Shown here: positions 41,901-49,607 of the stretch, piece by piece | Layout of the letters: every line of letters starts with the position of its first letter | Position numbering within the stretch: position 1 is the stretch's first letter | Source of the DNA: Sphingomonas brevis | GTDB taxonomy: Bacteria; Pseudomonadota; Alphaproteobacteria; Sphingomonadales; Sphingomonadaceae | Length of the DNA: 64,000 nt | Reading direction: 5' to 3' | NCBI RefSeq assembly: GCF_023516505.1 | Contig: NZ_JAMGBB010000001.1 | Span: 2,341,001 to 2,405,000, forward strand | Translations under genes and position numbers: made by a program | The notes under the pieces: model-generated | Databases searched by the model: none | Told to the model about the DNA's origin: nothing | The model's input: only the letters and a program-made list of their open reading frames with translations

Positions 41901-42005
41901 ATGCGACTCGTCGGAAAATTTCTTCACAGCCTGTGGGAGGTCTTCACTGTCCTTCCACCCAGTCCTTGCTGCGCGGCGGGGATCAGTTGGGCTAACTTCC
42001 GCTGA
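41901..42005 (+). CDS. 34-aa leader peptide of the ars operon with Cys-Cys pair
   Basis: The ATG at 41901 follows AAGGAAG at a good distance; the TGA (42003-42005) shares its last base with the arsR ATG, so translation is coupled. The first half is MRLVGKFLHSLWEVF, amphipathic; the second half contains PSPCCAAG with a vicinal cysteine pair, the kind of site that binds arsenite. I recognise no family. It could be a regulatory leader, a coupling peptide, or a small arsenic-binding or membrane peptide. Too short for length-based gene calls. Confidence 0.6.
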   Translation: MRLVGKFLHSLWEVFTVLPPSPCCAAGISWANFR

Positions 42006-42337
42006 TGGACGCAAACGCAGCCACCACGGCCCTCGGCGCACTGGCCCAGGAGCATCGGCTGGCGCTGTTCAGGCTATTGGTCCAGGCCGGTAGAGGCGGG
42101 CTTTCCGCCGGTGCGATCGCCGACAAGCTTGGCATTCCAAACAGCTCGCTTTCCTTCCATCTCGCCCAGCTGCGCGGCGCGAACCTGATAATCCAGGAAC
42201 GCCAGCACCGATCGCTGATCTACACCGCCAATTATGACGCTATGAATGCGTTGCTTGGCTTTCTCACGGAAAATTGTTGCGGAGGCACCGACTGTGCGCC
42301 GACGCAAGCCACCTCCAACCAAAAGGCAATCGCGTGA
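42005..42337 (+). CDS. arsR: ArsR-family arsenic-responsive repressor
   Basis: 110 aa, winged helix: LAQEHRLALFRLLVQAGRGG, then the recognition region IPNSSLSFHLAQLRGANLI and the wing. The arsenite site is C-terminal: Cys91, Cys92 and Cys97 in ENCCGGTDC, as in the AfArsR type and not the alpha3 CVC type. It should repress the operon through the two dyads upstream. Coupled to the leader peptide before it and to arsI after it by base-sharing overlaps. Confidence 0.93.
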   Translation: MDANAATTALGALAQEHRLALFRLLVQAGRGGLSAGAIADKLGIPNSSLSFHLAQLRGANLIIQERQHRSLIYTANYDAMNALLGFLTENCCGGTDCAPTQATSNQKAIA

Positions 42338-42810
42338 AGCGCATGCACGTCCACGTCGGGGTGAATGACCTCGGCCAATCGATCCGGTTCTACTCCACCC
42401 TGTTCGGCGCCGGACCGACGGTGATCAAACATGATTATGCAAAGTGGATGCTTGACGATCCGCGGGTCAATTTCGCCATTTCGGCGGGTCACCACGAAGC
42501 AAAGGGCATCGAGCATCTCGGCATCCAGGTCGAAAACGGCGAGGAATTGGTTGAGGTCTACGGACGGCTGAAGGCGGCTGACCGCCCAGTGCTTGAAGAG
42601 GGCGCGACCACATGCTGCTACGCCAAGAGCGAGAAGAGCTGGATTGCCGATCCTGACGGCGTCGTATGGGAGACATTCCTGACAAACGGCGACGCCACCG
42701 ACTATGGCGACAGCCCGATCCTGACCGCCGCATCGCTTAGCGCGTCGAACGATAGCTGCTGCGCGCCTGACATTGCTTCGGCGCCGGCCTGCATCTCCAG
42801 CTGCGGATGA
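42334..42810 (+). CDS. arsI: ArsI/CadI-family C-As lyase
   Basis: 158 aa, vicinal-oxygen-chelate fold. It removes methyl or aryl groups from trivalent organoarsenicals. The GTG start (42334) overlaps the arsR stop and gives the family's usual N-terminus MKRMHVHVGV. Metal ligands match the ArsI pattern: His5, His61, Glu113; the substrate cysteines are Cys94-Cys95 in TTCCYAKSEKSW. The tail adds more cysteines (DSCCAP, ISSCG), which may hold arsenite before release. The stop overlaps the arsC start. Confidence 0.9.
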   Translation: MKRMHVHVGVNDLGQSIRFYSTLFGAGPTVIKHDYAKWMLDDPRVNFAISAGHHEAKGIEHLGIQVENGEELVEVYGRLKAADRPVLEEGATTCCYAKSEKSWIADPDGVVWETFLTNGDATDYGDSPILTAASLSASNDSCCAPDIASAPACISSCG

Positions 42811-43322
42811 TCGGCATGACCCAGCCCGTCTACAATGTGCTGTTCCTATGCACCGGCAATTCGGCTCGATCGATCCTCGCTGAAGCAATCCTCAATGGCC
42901 AGGGAATGGGCCGCTTTCGTGCCTTTTCGGCCGGCAGCTTTCCCAAGGGCGCGGTACATCCCGCCGCCATCGCGCTGTTGAACGACCTCGGCCATGACAC
43001 GGGCGGGTTCCGTTCGAAGAGCTGGGATGAGTTCGCGGGATCGGGCGCTCCCGATCTCGATTTCGTCTTCACTGTTTGCGACAATGCGGCAGGCGAAGTC
43101 TGCCCAGTCTGGCCAGGTCAACCAATGACGGCCCATTGGGGAATTGAAGACCCGGCCGCCGTAGAGGGCGAAGGACAGGCACAGGCTTTCTGGAACGCCT
43201 ACAACCAGCTACGTCGCCGCATCGAGCTGTTCCTCGCATTGCCATTGGAGAGCATCGACGAAATGAGCCTGCAAAGGCGCTTGCGTGAAATTGGCCAGAA
43301 TCAGGACCAGCCCGCTGCCTGA
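42807..43322 (+). CDS. arsC: arsenate reductase (low-molecular-weight phosphatase family)
   Basis: 171 aa. Reduces arsenate to arsenite. The P-loop Cys-X5-Arg is CTGNSAR (Cys15 to Arg21), and further cysteines at VCDNAAGEVC could relay the disulfide as in thioredoxin-coupled ArsC. The ATG overlaps the arsI stop by four bases; ATG at 42816 is an alternative. Within the operon it feeds arsenite to the channel encoded next. Confidence 0.9.
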   Translation: MIGMTQPVYNVLFLCTGNSARSILAEAILNGQGMGRFRAFSAGSFPKGAVHPAAIALLNDLGHDTGGFRSKSWDEFAGSGAPDLDFVFTVCDNAAGEVCPVWPGQPMTAHWGIEDPAAVEGEGQAQAFWNAYNQLRRRIELFLALPLESIDEMSLQRRLREIGQNQDQPAA

Positions 43323-43323
43323 T

Positions 43324-43989
43324 ATGCCCTCAATTGGTAGGCGGCTGGCCGCCGAAGGCATTGGCTCATTCTTCCTGTTCGCCTGCGTGATAGGGTCCGG
43401 CATCATGGCCGAACATTTATCGGGCGGAAATGATGCGGTGGCGTTGCTCGGCAACACCATCGCAACCGGCGCAATATTGTTTGTCCTGATCACCATGCTC
43501 GGCCCCATTTCGGGGGCTCATTTCAATCCGGCCGTCAGCCTAGTGGCAGCGTCGCGCAAGGAACTGCCTTGGGGCGACGCCGCGGCATATATTATTGCCC
43601 AACTTGGTTTTGGCATTCTTGGCGCGTGGGCCGCGCATTTGATGTTCGAACTGCCCACCTTACAATTGTCCGTGAAGGCTCGGACGGGGTTGGGCCAATG
43701 GACCGGAGAGGCCATCGCTACCTTCGGCCTGATTCTGACGATCCTCGGGACAGTGCGCTATCGGCGCGAGTGGGTGCCGGCGAGTGTCGCGCTATACATT
43801 ACGGCTGCTTATTGGTTCACATCGTCCACCAGCTTCGCCAACCCGGCGATAACCGTCGCGCGCAGCCTGTCGGACACTTTCGCGGGAATTTCACCCGCCG
43901 ATGTTCCGCTGTTCATAGTTGCGCAACTGACCGGTGCGGCGCTGGCCGGAATCCTTGCGAAATGGCTTTTCCCGCCCGCCATCCAATGA
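43324..43989 (+). CDS. aqpS: aquaporin-type arsenite channel
   Basis: 221 aa, six helices with both NPA boxes: HFNPAVSL (Asn68) and FANPAITVAR (Asn173, with the selectivity Arg180). In Sinorhizobium meliloti AqpS, in an ars operon with arsC, lets internally made arsenite flow out. The same logic fits here, because no ArsB or Acr3 pump is in the operon. The ATG follows the arsC stop by one base. Confidence 0.9.
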   Translation: MPSIGRRLAAEGIGSFFLFACVIGSGIMAEHLSGGNDAVALLGNTIATGAILFVLITMLGPISGAHFNPAVSLVAASRKELPWGDAAAYIIAQLGFGILGAWAAHLMFELPTLQLSVKARTGLGQWTGEAIATFGLILTILGTVRYRREWVPASVALYITAAYWFTSSTSFANPAITVARSLSDTFAGISPADVPLFIVAQLTGAALAGILAKWLFPPAIQ

Positions 43990-44112
43990 CCTATTAGGGT
44001 GGAAGGCGGACCCAAGTATCAACTGGGTGGCATGAACTTGATGCGCGACCGGTATTGGAAGCCAACCAGCCTTCCATGGGAAAACACCTCGTCGAACCGA
44101 AAGGAGTTCGCG

Positions 44113-44643
44113 ATGGACCGGAAACTTTCAACGCAGATACTCGCCGAAATGAAGCTGTTCGCTGCCTTCTCAGCTGCCGAACAACGCTTCATCCGAAGGT
44201 CGCTCGACGTCGGCCTTGGCCGCGGCAAGGCCAACCTTTGGGCGCGAGGCCCGCAAGAACTTCGCGAGATCGAAGCTCAGAAACGCCGTTACCGGTCGCT
44301 TGAGCTGATCGGCGCCTGCATCCCCGACGATATCGATCCAGAAGGCACCGAGCCGTTCATCGCTCCCTTGATCAATGTCGCAGCCGCTGACCTTGCAGAA
44401 GGCAAGCTCGAAGATTTTGAGGCCTTCCGCTTCCTTTATGAGCGCCTGATGGGTCCGCGCATCCGGCCATGGCTGCTCAGTGCCTTTTGCGCCGCCGCGG
44501 CCCTTCCCGCTGTCCATCCCGACCAGCGAAGGAATCTTCTTCAGTCGATCCCGGTGCAGGATGCGATTGCGGCTGGCTGGTCTGTCAGGCCTTCCCTCTT
44601 CTACCCCGAATGGGTCGACAAGGTCGCGGAAGCCGTCAGCTGA
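44113..44643 (+). CDS. hypothetical protein, 176 aa
   Basis: Not recognised. The ATG at 44113 has AAAGGAG six bases upstream; an in-frame extension to 43999 lacks one. The protein is soluble and mostly helical, with no signal peptide (MDRKLSTQILAEMKLFAAFS at the start). The middle is acidic (DDIDPEGTEPFIAPLINVAA) and the end is LFYPEWVDKVAEAVS. About 120 bp after aqpS on the same strand, so it could be read through from the ars operon, but its own promoter is equally possible. Confidence 0.65.
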   Translation: MDRKLSTQILAEMKLFAAFSAAEQRFIRRSLDVGLGRGKANLWARGPQELREIEAQKRRYRSLELIGACIPDDIDPEGTEPFIAPLINVAAADLAEGKLEDFEAFRFLYERLMGPRIRPWLLSAFCAAAALPAVHPDQRRNLLQSIPVQDAIAAGWSVRPSLFYPEWVDKVAEAVS

Positions 44644-44694
44644 CATATTCGCCTGACCGGCACTTAACGCCCAGTCGTGCAAAGTACTGCCCGA

Positions 44695-45084
44695 TCAGGG
44701 CTCGGCCGCGGCAACCGCTTCAATTTCAACCAGCCAATCGGGATCGTGCAGACCCGCCACGATAATGACCGTAACCGCGGGAGCTACCGCCAGATGATTG
44801 GCGCGCACATCACGCAACAGCGACAGATCTTCACGCTGCGTGAGGAAGACGGTTACCTTCACAACATTGTCGAGCGTCATCCGCGCTGAATTGAGCACGG
44901 CCTCGATGTTAGCAATCGCCTGCAGGCATTGAGCCTGAAATCCACCCTCTGCCAGGCGCCCGTCACTGCCAACTCCGACCTGACCGGAGACGTGGATCGT
45001 TCGAGCCGCAGGAGGCACCTCTACGCCATGTGCGTAAATCGCCTCATATGACTTCAGAACTGGGAATGGGTTGTGACGTTTCAT
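44695..45084 (-). CDS. RidA-family protein
   Basis: 129 aa, YjgF/YER057c/UK114 fold. RidA proteins hydrolyse reactive enamine/imine intermediates. Segments TIHVSGQVGVGSDGRLAEGG and QCLQAIANIEAVLNSARMTL fit, as does VVKVTVFLTQREDL. The canonical substrate Arg of RidA (in the CPARxxV region) is not present, as the end reads HDPDWLVEIEAVAAAEP, so it belongs to an Rid subfamily of unknown activity. Last gene of a coupled four-gene operon: its ATG overlaps the stop of the membrane protein gene. Confidence 0.88.
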   Translation of the reverse strand: MKRHNPFPVLKSYEAIYAHGVEVPPAARTIHVSGQVGVGSDGRLAEGGFQAQCLQAIANIEAVLNSARMTLDNVVKVTVFLTQREDLSLLRDVRANHLAVAPAVTVIIVAGLHDPDWLVEIEAVAAAEP

Positions 45085-46607
45085 ATCATTCGCACCCTTG
45101 AAGTTTCTTCGAGCCTGTCCATCCGCCCCGTGAGCGCGGCTATTCCCCGATTCAGGCTCGCAAGAGCCTGATTTTGCCTGCTCAGCTCAGCTTCCCTCTC
45201 GGCTACCAGGACCAAGGCTCGCTGCAGGCCGGGCAAGATCGCCATCAGTGCCGCGGAATCGTCTCTTCCGTATGCGCTGCCATCAGGTCGCGGGCCAAGC
45301 AACAGCCAACCACGGATTCTGCCAAGAGGGCAGCGCAACGCGATTTGCAGTGGAAATGCTGCGTCATTGTCGCAATCCATCCGCACTTCAGTTTGCGGGG
45401 GCCGCCAGCCTTTCAGAAGCTTTTGCGTGGCGGCCCTGTTGATGCCCTGAGTCATCACAAGTCGATCGTCCACAAGCAAGGCCATTCGCGTTGATTGAAC
45501 GGCTTGCTCGATGCGCGGCAGCACCGTTTCCGCAAGGCGTTTGACCGAGGCCCCGAAGGACAGAGAAATCAGGAGATCGGGCAGCTCTTGTTTGAGGACA
45601 GCCAGGTCGTGCTGGAAATGCTGTTCAGCCCAATTGCTTATCCGCCTGTGAAGTGGCGTCAGCAATATGGCCGCCAGGGCCGCGGCAACGGCGCCCGAAA
45701 CATTGCCGATACTGGATCCGAAATATTGCTGGCCGACCAGTTCGATCAGGGCTTCGCCGGCAGCGAATATGCCGACCACGGAAAGCGTGAGTGCGGCGTA
45801 AATCGCCGAGCGACTGATGGCGGCCTCGGCATCGTAAAGGCGGAAGCGGAGCAGCGAGATCAAAAAGCCCAGTGCCAGGATGATGATGCCAAACTGGAAG
45901 GCACCCTCGATCGCAACACTGCCTGCCAGAGGCATTGCCGCATCCCTAGCAAACCACGCGGCTGCTCGCGCCATCAGGATCAGGCCGATGCCGGCAAACA
46001 GGCCTAATGAAACCCATTTGAGCTGTTGTTGCTGGGCGCCGGGCTCAGTCGCGCGATAGCGAACCACCAGCGTGGCCAGACCTGCAAGCACGCAGCCGAT
46101 GGCGATGGGCAAGTAAAGGCTGGTTGCGACGAGCCCTGCCGCTTCGGCACAGCCGAGGAAGAATGTCGCGAAAATGGCGCCGGCAATCGCCTTGGTCCAG
46201 CGCGGTCGCCATTGGCCGTTGGGGAATAGCAGGAGCGCGAGTGCAAAAGGCAGGAACCTCATTCGGTCCAGCAAGACCGGCCAGGTTGCGCCGGCGGGCA
46301 GGGAGAAATTGACGCTGCTGCTGATCGTCCAAAGCAGGAACGAAAGTCCCAGAAGCGCCGCGACGGGGTCCCGTGGCCGCCGCCTGAAAAGGATGGCCGC
46401 GACCGCGATCAGTACCGTCGATTTGGCAAGCCTAAGCGCCAGGATTATTGCTGGGGTTGCCGCATCGATCAAAGACCAGGCGACAGCCGCCAGCGCGGCG
46501 ATCAATAGCGCCCACCAGAATATCCGAAACACGGCAAGAGGCCCCCCGCCGAGCGGCGGGAGGCCAGGTGCGCCGACCGGGAGCGAAGCCGGCACGGGGG
46601 AACTCAC
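45081..46607 (-). CDS. membrane sensor-like protein with C-terminal GAF-like and coiled-coil region
   Basis: 508 aa. A Pro/Gly-rich start, then about eight membrane helices (residues about 25-285), then a cytoplasmic part of about 190 residues with a GAF-like pattern (FGASVKRLAETVLPRIEQAV onward, PLGRIRGWLLLGPRPDGSAY) and a final coiled coil (EREAELSRQNQALASLNRGI). This layout is that of membrane sensor kinases, but no HisKA or ATPase domain, GGDEF or output domain follows. Start is GTG (46607), overlapping the stop of the 57-aa gene. Possibly a sensor that signals through a partner. Ligand unknown. Confidence 0.7.
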   Translation of the reverse strand: MSSPVPASLPVGAPGLPPLGGGPLAVFRIFWWALLIAALAAVAWSLIDAATPAIILALRLAKSTVLIAVAAILFRRRPRDPVAALLGLSFLLWTISSSVNFSLPAGATWPVLLDRMRFLPFALALLLFPNGQWRPRWTKAIAGAIFATFFLGCAEAAGLVATSLYLPIAIGCVLAGLATLVVRYRATEPGAQQQQLKWVSLGLFAGIGLILMARAAAWFARDAAMPLAGSVAIEGAFQFGIIILALGFLISLLRFRLYDAEAAISRSAIYAALTLSVVGIFAAGEALIELVGQQYFGSSIGNVSGAVAAALAAILLTPLHRRISNWAEQHFQHDLAVLKQELPDLLISLSFGASVKRLAETVLPRIEQAVQSTRMALLVDDRLVMTQGINRAATQKLLKGWRPPQTEVRMDCDNDAAFPLQIALRCPLGRIRGWLLLGPRPDGSAYGRDDSAALMAILPGLQRALVLVAEREAELSRQNQALASLNRGIAALTGRMDRLEETSRVRMI

Positions 46608-46777
46608 TGCATGCGAGATGCGGAGGCGAGGCGCTGGAGGACGCCCTCGACCTGGCGCGCCTGTTCCCAGGCTGGCTTGGCATCGAACTCCTTGCGGTTG
46701 AGATAGGGCATGATCGCGACGAGATCACGACGGTGGAGCTGGGGCTTCGCCCCGATGGGGAGGCTGGCGCTGATCAT
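46604..46777 (-). CDS. 57-aa small protein inside a coupled operon
   Basis: ATG (complement of 46775-46777) overlaps the stop of the DUF302 gene; its TGA (46604-46606) overlaps the GTG of the membrane-protein gene. AAGGAAA lies at a normal distance upstream. The protein begins MISASLPIGAKPQLHRRDLV, contains MPYLNRKEFDAKPAWEQARQ, and ends LQRLASASRMQ: basic, mixed, with no membrane segment. No family known to me. Double overlap with real genes makes it unlikely to be chance. Confidence 0.65.
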   Translation of the reverse strand: MISASLPIGAKPQLHRRDLVAIMPYLNRKEFDAKPAWEQARQVEGVLQRLASASRMQ

Positions 46778-47286
46778 GGCTGTTTCCTTGCGGCTGAGGC
46801 GATCGAGGCGGCGACTTCGCTCGCCATGGCGATTTGCGCGTCGCGGTTGGAAAGCTGGTAGCGGCCGGCAACGAAGCGGAAGTCAGTCCAGCTGATCCAC
46901 ACGGTGCCGTCCTCGTCCTGGGTCACCAGCATGCGCACCGGCCAATCCAATCCTGCGAGCGGATTGGCCTGAAGAAATTGGACGCCAAGCGGCGGATTGC
47001 CGAACAGCAACAGGGTCGACCGGCCAATCTGCAGGTTAACGCCGGCGCCGAGCTTATGGTGATCAATCTCATCGAAAAGACGGATGCCCTTGGCGGCGAT
47101 GTCGGCCTTAAGGCGGACGATAGTCTCGTCGAACGTATAATCGCTGCCCTGCCTGATTACTCCGTCGGCTGGTGCCGATGCGACCGGGGTTGCGGCCTGG
47201 GCAGGCAATGCTGCCAAGCCGGTAAGCGATCCAGTCGCGATCACGACTGCGACGAGCGGCGCTGAAATCTTCTTCTTGCGCTTCAT
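46774..47286 (-). CDS. DUF302-family exported protein
   Basis: 170 aa: signal peptide (residues 8-31, cut after AQA) and a DUF302 domain, with DYTFDETIVRLKADIAAKGI, the DHHKLGAGVNL step, and RSTLLLFGNPPLGVQFLQAN, all typical. DUF302 proteins are small periplasmic or cytoplasmic proteins of unknown activity. First gene of the operon with the 57-aa protein, the sensor-like membrane protein and RidA. Confidence 0.85.
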   Translation of the reverse strand: MKRKKKISAPLVAVVIATGSLTGLAALPAQAATPVASAPADGVIRQGSDYTFDETIVRLKADIAAKGIRLFDEIDHHKLGAGVNLQIGRSTLLLFGNPPLGVQFLQANPLAGLDWPVRMLVTQDEDGTVWISWTDFRFVAGRYQLSNRDAQIAMASEVAASIASAARKQP

Positions 47287-47384
47287 TCTCTCTCTCCTTG
47301 GAAGGCAGGGAGATTGTCGCTTTTCGGAAGGCCGCTGAGAAATCGCGATTGCGTATGGTTTCGATGCGTCAGCCGTATCGGCCG

Positions 47385-47855
47385 CTATTTCACGGCAGGT
47401 GAACGGCGCGCCACGAGCTTGATCTCGACCAGGCCGCGGTCCGGCACCAGCCGGTCGATGTCGATCGCCGTCCAGGCAGGGAAGGGGCCGCGAATATAGC
47501 GGTGCTTCACCTTCTTGAACGCTTCGATCTGTGCGGGAAGGTCGGTATGGAATGTGGTGATCTCGACGACGCCGTCAAAGCTTGACCCGGCGCGCTTGAG
47601 TACGTCCTCGAGCCTGCGGAACGCGCGTTCATAAGCCGCCTCCTGGTTTGCCATCGTCTCGCCGGGCCTCAAGCCCGCGACGACTCCCGACAACCAGATG
47701 CGATCACCGTCGATAACGGCGTCGGCATAGCCCCATTCGTCCAAGTCCTTCCGGTTGTCCGCCTGCACAGGGATGACGACGTTGCCCGGTTGGCGGGCAA
47801 ATGGTGCTTCAGTCGCAGACTGCACGGCAGCTGCGGCGGCAATCGACATCAACAT
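47385..47855 (-). CDS. RidA-family protein, probably exported
   Basis: 156 aa. Residues 1-14 (MLMSIAAAAAVQSA) form a short hydrophobic leader that may be a signal peptide, followed by a Rid domain (DRIWLSGVVAGLRPGETMAN, then FRRLEDVLKRAGSSFDGVVE). The C-terminal strand RGLVEIKLVARR ends the fold. Most RidA proteins are cytoplasmic, so an exported version would be unusual. It lies 27 bp after the FMN reductase gene and ends its operon. Confidence 0.8.
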   Translation of the reverse strand: MLMSIAAAAAVQSATEAPFARQPGNVVIPVQADNRKDLDEWGYADAVIDGDRIWLSGVVAGLRPGETMANQEAAYERAFRRLEDVLKRAGSSFDGVVEITTFHTDLPAQIEAFKKVKHRYIRGPFPAWTAIDIDRLVPDRGLVEIKLVARRSPAVK

Positions 47856-47882
47856 CAGCCTGACCTTTCACCGAACAAAGAC

Positions 47883-48464
47883 CTAATAAGGCGTGCCATT
47901 CATTCGCGCCTCTTTGAGCGCGTTGGCATACCACAGGAATTCGTCGAGGAAGCGCCTGGCTGACCGGTCGACCAGCGGTTCGATTGCCACCCCGTCTTCG
48001 CCGATCGTCTGGCTGATCCGCGGGATTGGCAGGATGCTCGGCACGCTCGACATGCCGAGCTCGGCCAGCGTCATCCTCAGCTGCATCGCCGCGCGTACGC
48101 CGCCGAAACCCCCGGCAGAATAGCAAACGATGCCCGACGGCCGCCAGAAATACTCCTCGAGGAAATGGTCGAGCAGGTTCTTAAGTGCTGGCGGAATACC
48201 GTGATTATATTCGCCGCTGACCACCAGGAAGCCGTCCGCCCGGCGGTAGATCTCCGCCAGCATTTCCAGCGGCTCGGGAGCGTCGCCCTTGGGATGTTCC
48301 TTATACATCCGGTCGAGCAGCGGAAGCTGCAGTTCGAGCGGGTCGACCGGCTGGACCTGGTGCCCTCGCATTTCCAGCTCGCGGATCACCAGTTTGGCAG
48401 CGCGCGTCCCGACGCGGTCGCGCCGCACGGAGCCAAGCAGGACCGCGATGTTGAGACCGCTCAT
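47883..48464 (-). CDS. NADPH-dependent FMN reductase
   Basis: 193 aa, flavodoxin-like fold: phosphate loop GSVRRDRVGTRAAK, and VVSGEYNHGIPPALKNLLDH typical of the family. Likely reduces quinones, azo or chromate-like acceptors or supplies reduced flavin. The ATG at 48464 overlaps the patatin stop (ATGA); longer frames lie inside that gene. Part of the operon with 3-hydroxybutyrate dehydrogenase and patatin. Confidence 0.88.
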   Translation of the reverse strand: MSGLNIAVLLGSVRRDRVGTRAAKLVIRELEMRGHQVQPVDPLELQLPLLDRMYKEHPKGDAPEPLEMLAEIYRRADGFLVVSGEYNHGIPPALKNLLDHFLEEYFWRPSGIVCYSAGGFGGVRAAMQLRMTLAELGMSSVPSILPIPRISQTIGEDGVAIEPLVDRSARRFLDEFLWYANALKEARMNGTPY

Positions 48465-49606
48465 CGGCTTGCCGCCGGCGTTGCGACCATCTCGCCGCCA
48501 CTGGCTTCGTGGAGGACAAAGCCTTCCAGTTCGTCGACCGGATTGCGCCACGGAGCCTTGTCGAGCGTCCGCATCGTGTCGGTGTAACCGGCCTCGCGGC
48601 GGCGGCGGATGCCGGAAGCGCTAAAGTCGATATCCTTGCTGTGATCCTCATGGTCGAGCGCGGGCGCGAGCAGCCGGACGACATGCATCCGGGTCAGGCA
48701 GCCGTAGCTCTTTAGGTCGGCGAAAAGATTGCTGTTGCGACGATCCTCGGGGACCAGCTTCGAAAGCTCGGCGATGATGTGCCGCATCCGGTGGATCTGG
48801 CGCTGCCGCTGGATGTGCGACACCGCACGGCTCGAATATTGCACATCCTTTTGGCGGTTCATCACCTCCCAGATGGATTGCGGCTCTTGGCCATGCGGGT
48901 TCCAGATATGGACCGCGAATACCAGGCTGTCGCGGCGGGGGTTGTCGTCGAACACCACCTCGACCGGCGTGTTGGAGAGAATGCCGCCATCCCAATAAAG
49001 TTCGCCGTCGATCCGCACCGGCGGGAAGCCAGGCGGAAGCGCGCCCGAGGCAAGGATGTGATCCAGCGCCAGCGGCATGTCGCGGGAATCGAAATAGCGC
49101 ATCTCGGCCGTCCGGACGCAGGATGCTCCGACGGTGATTCGAGTCCCGCCGTTATTGAGTTGGTCGAGGTCGACCAGCTCTTCGAGGGTACGACGGAGGG
49201 GCTCGACCGAATAATAGCCGGCTTCATCGGCGCCGAGCTTCTGGTGCGGGCTTACGAAGGCCATCGGATTGGGGCTGAAGAAGCCGGGGACGCCCGAACT
49301 GATCGACAACCAGTTCCGGGCCGCCGACTCCATCCAGGAGGGAAGTCCCATCGGGACGAAGGCATCGTTTTCGACGCGCGACCAGAAGGCGCACATTTTT
49401 TCGATGCGCTCGCTTGGCTTGCTCCCCGCGATCAGCGCGGCGTTGATCGCACCGATCGATGTGCCGATAACCCAGTCGGGTGCGACGCCGGCTTCGTGCA
49501 GGGCTTCGTAGACGCCGACCTGATAGGCGCCGAGCGCACCCCCGCCCTGCAGTACCAAGACGGTCTGGCCGAGCGCTTCTACTTCCTTGGATAGCGATTT
49601 GGTCAT
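48461..49606 (-). CDS. patatin-like phospholipase with DUF3734 tail
   Basis: 381 aa. The Ser-Asp dyad is in GTSIGA (nucleophile) and WDGG; the oxyanion loop is GGGALGAYQVG. The C-terminal third (MNRQKDVQYSSRAVSHIQRQ onward) matches the DUF3734 region often attached to patatins. It hydrolyses acyl esters, likely lipids. One base separates it from the 3-hydroxybutyrate dehydrogenase stop. This pairing recurs in alphaproteobacteria and suggests a role in storage-polymer or membrane-lipid turnover (inference). Confidence 0.92.
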   Translation of the reverse strand: MTKSLSKEVEALGQTVLVLQGGGALGAYQVGVYEALHEAGVAPDWVIGTSIGAINAALIAGSKPSERIEKMCAFWSRVENDAFVPMGLPSWMESAARNWLSISSGVPGFFSPNPMAFVSPHQKLGADEAGYYSVEPLRRTLEELVDLDQLNNGGTRITVGASCVRTAEMRYFDSRDMPLALDHILASGALPPGFPPVRIDGELYWDGGILSNTPVEVVFDDNPRRDSLVFAVHIWNPHGQEPQSIWEVMNRQKDVQYSSRAVSHIQRQRQIHRMRHIIAELSKLVPEDRRNSNLFADLKSYGCLTRMHVVRLLAPALDHEDHSKDIDFSASGIRRRREAGYTDTMRTLDKAPWRNPVDELEGFVLHEASGGEMVATPAASR

Positions 49607-49607
49607 C

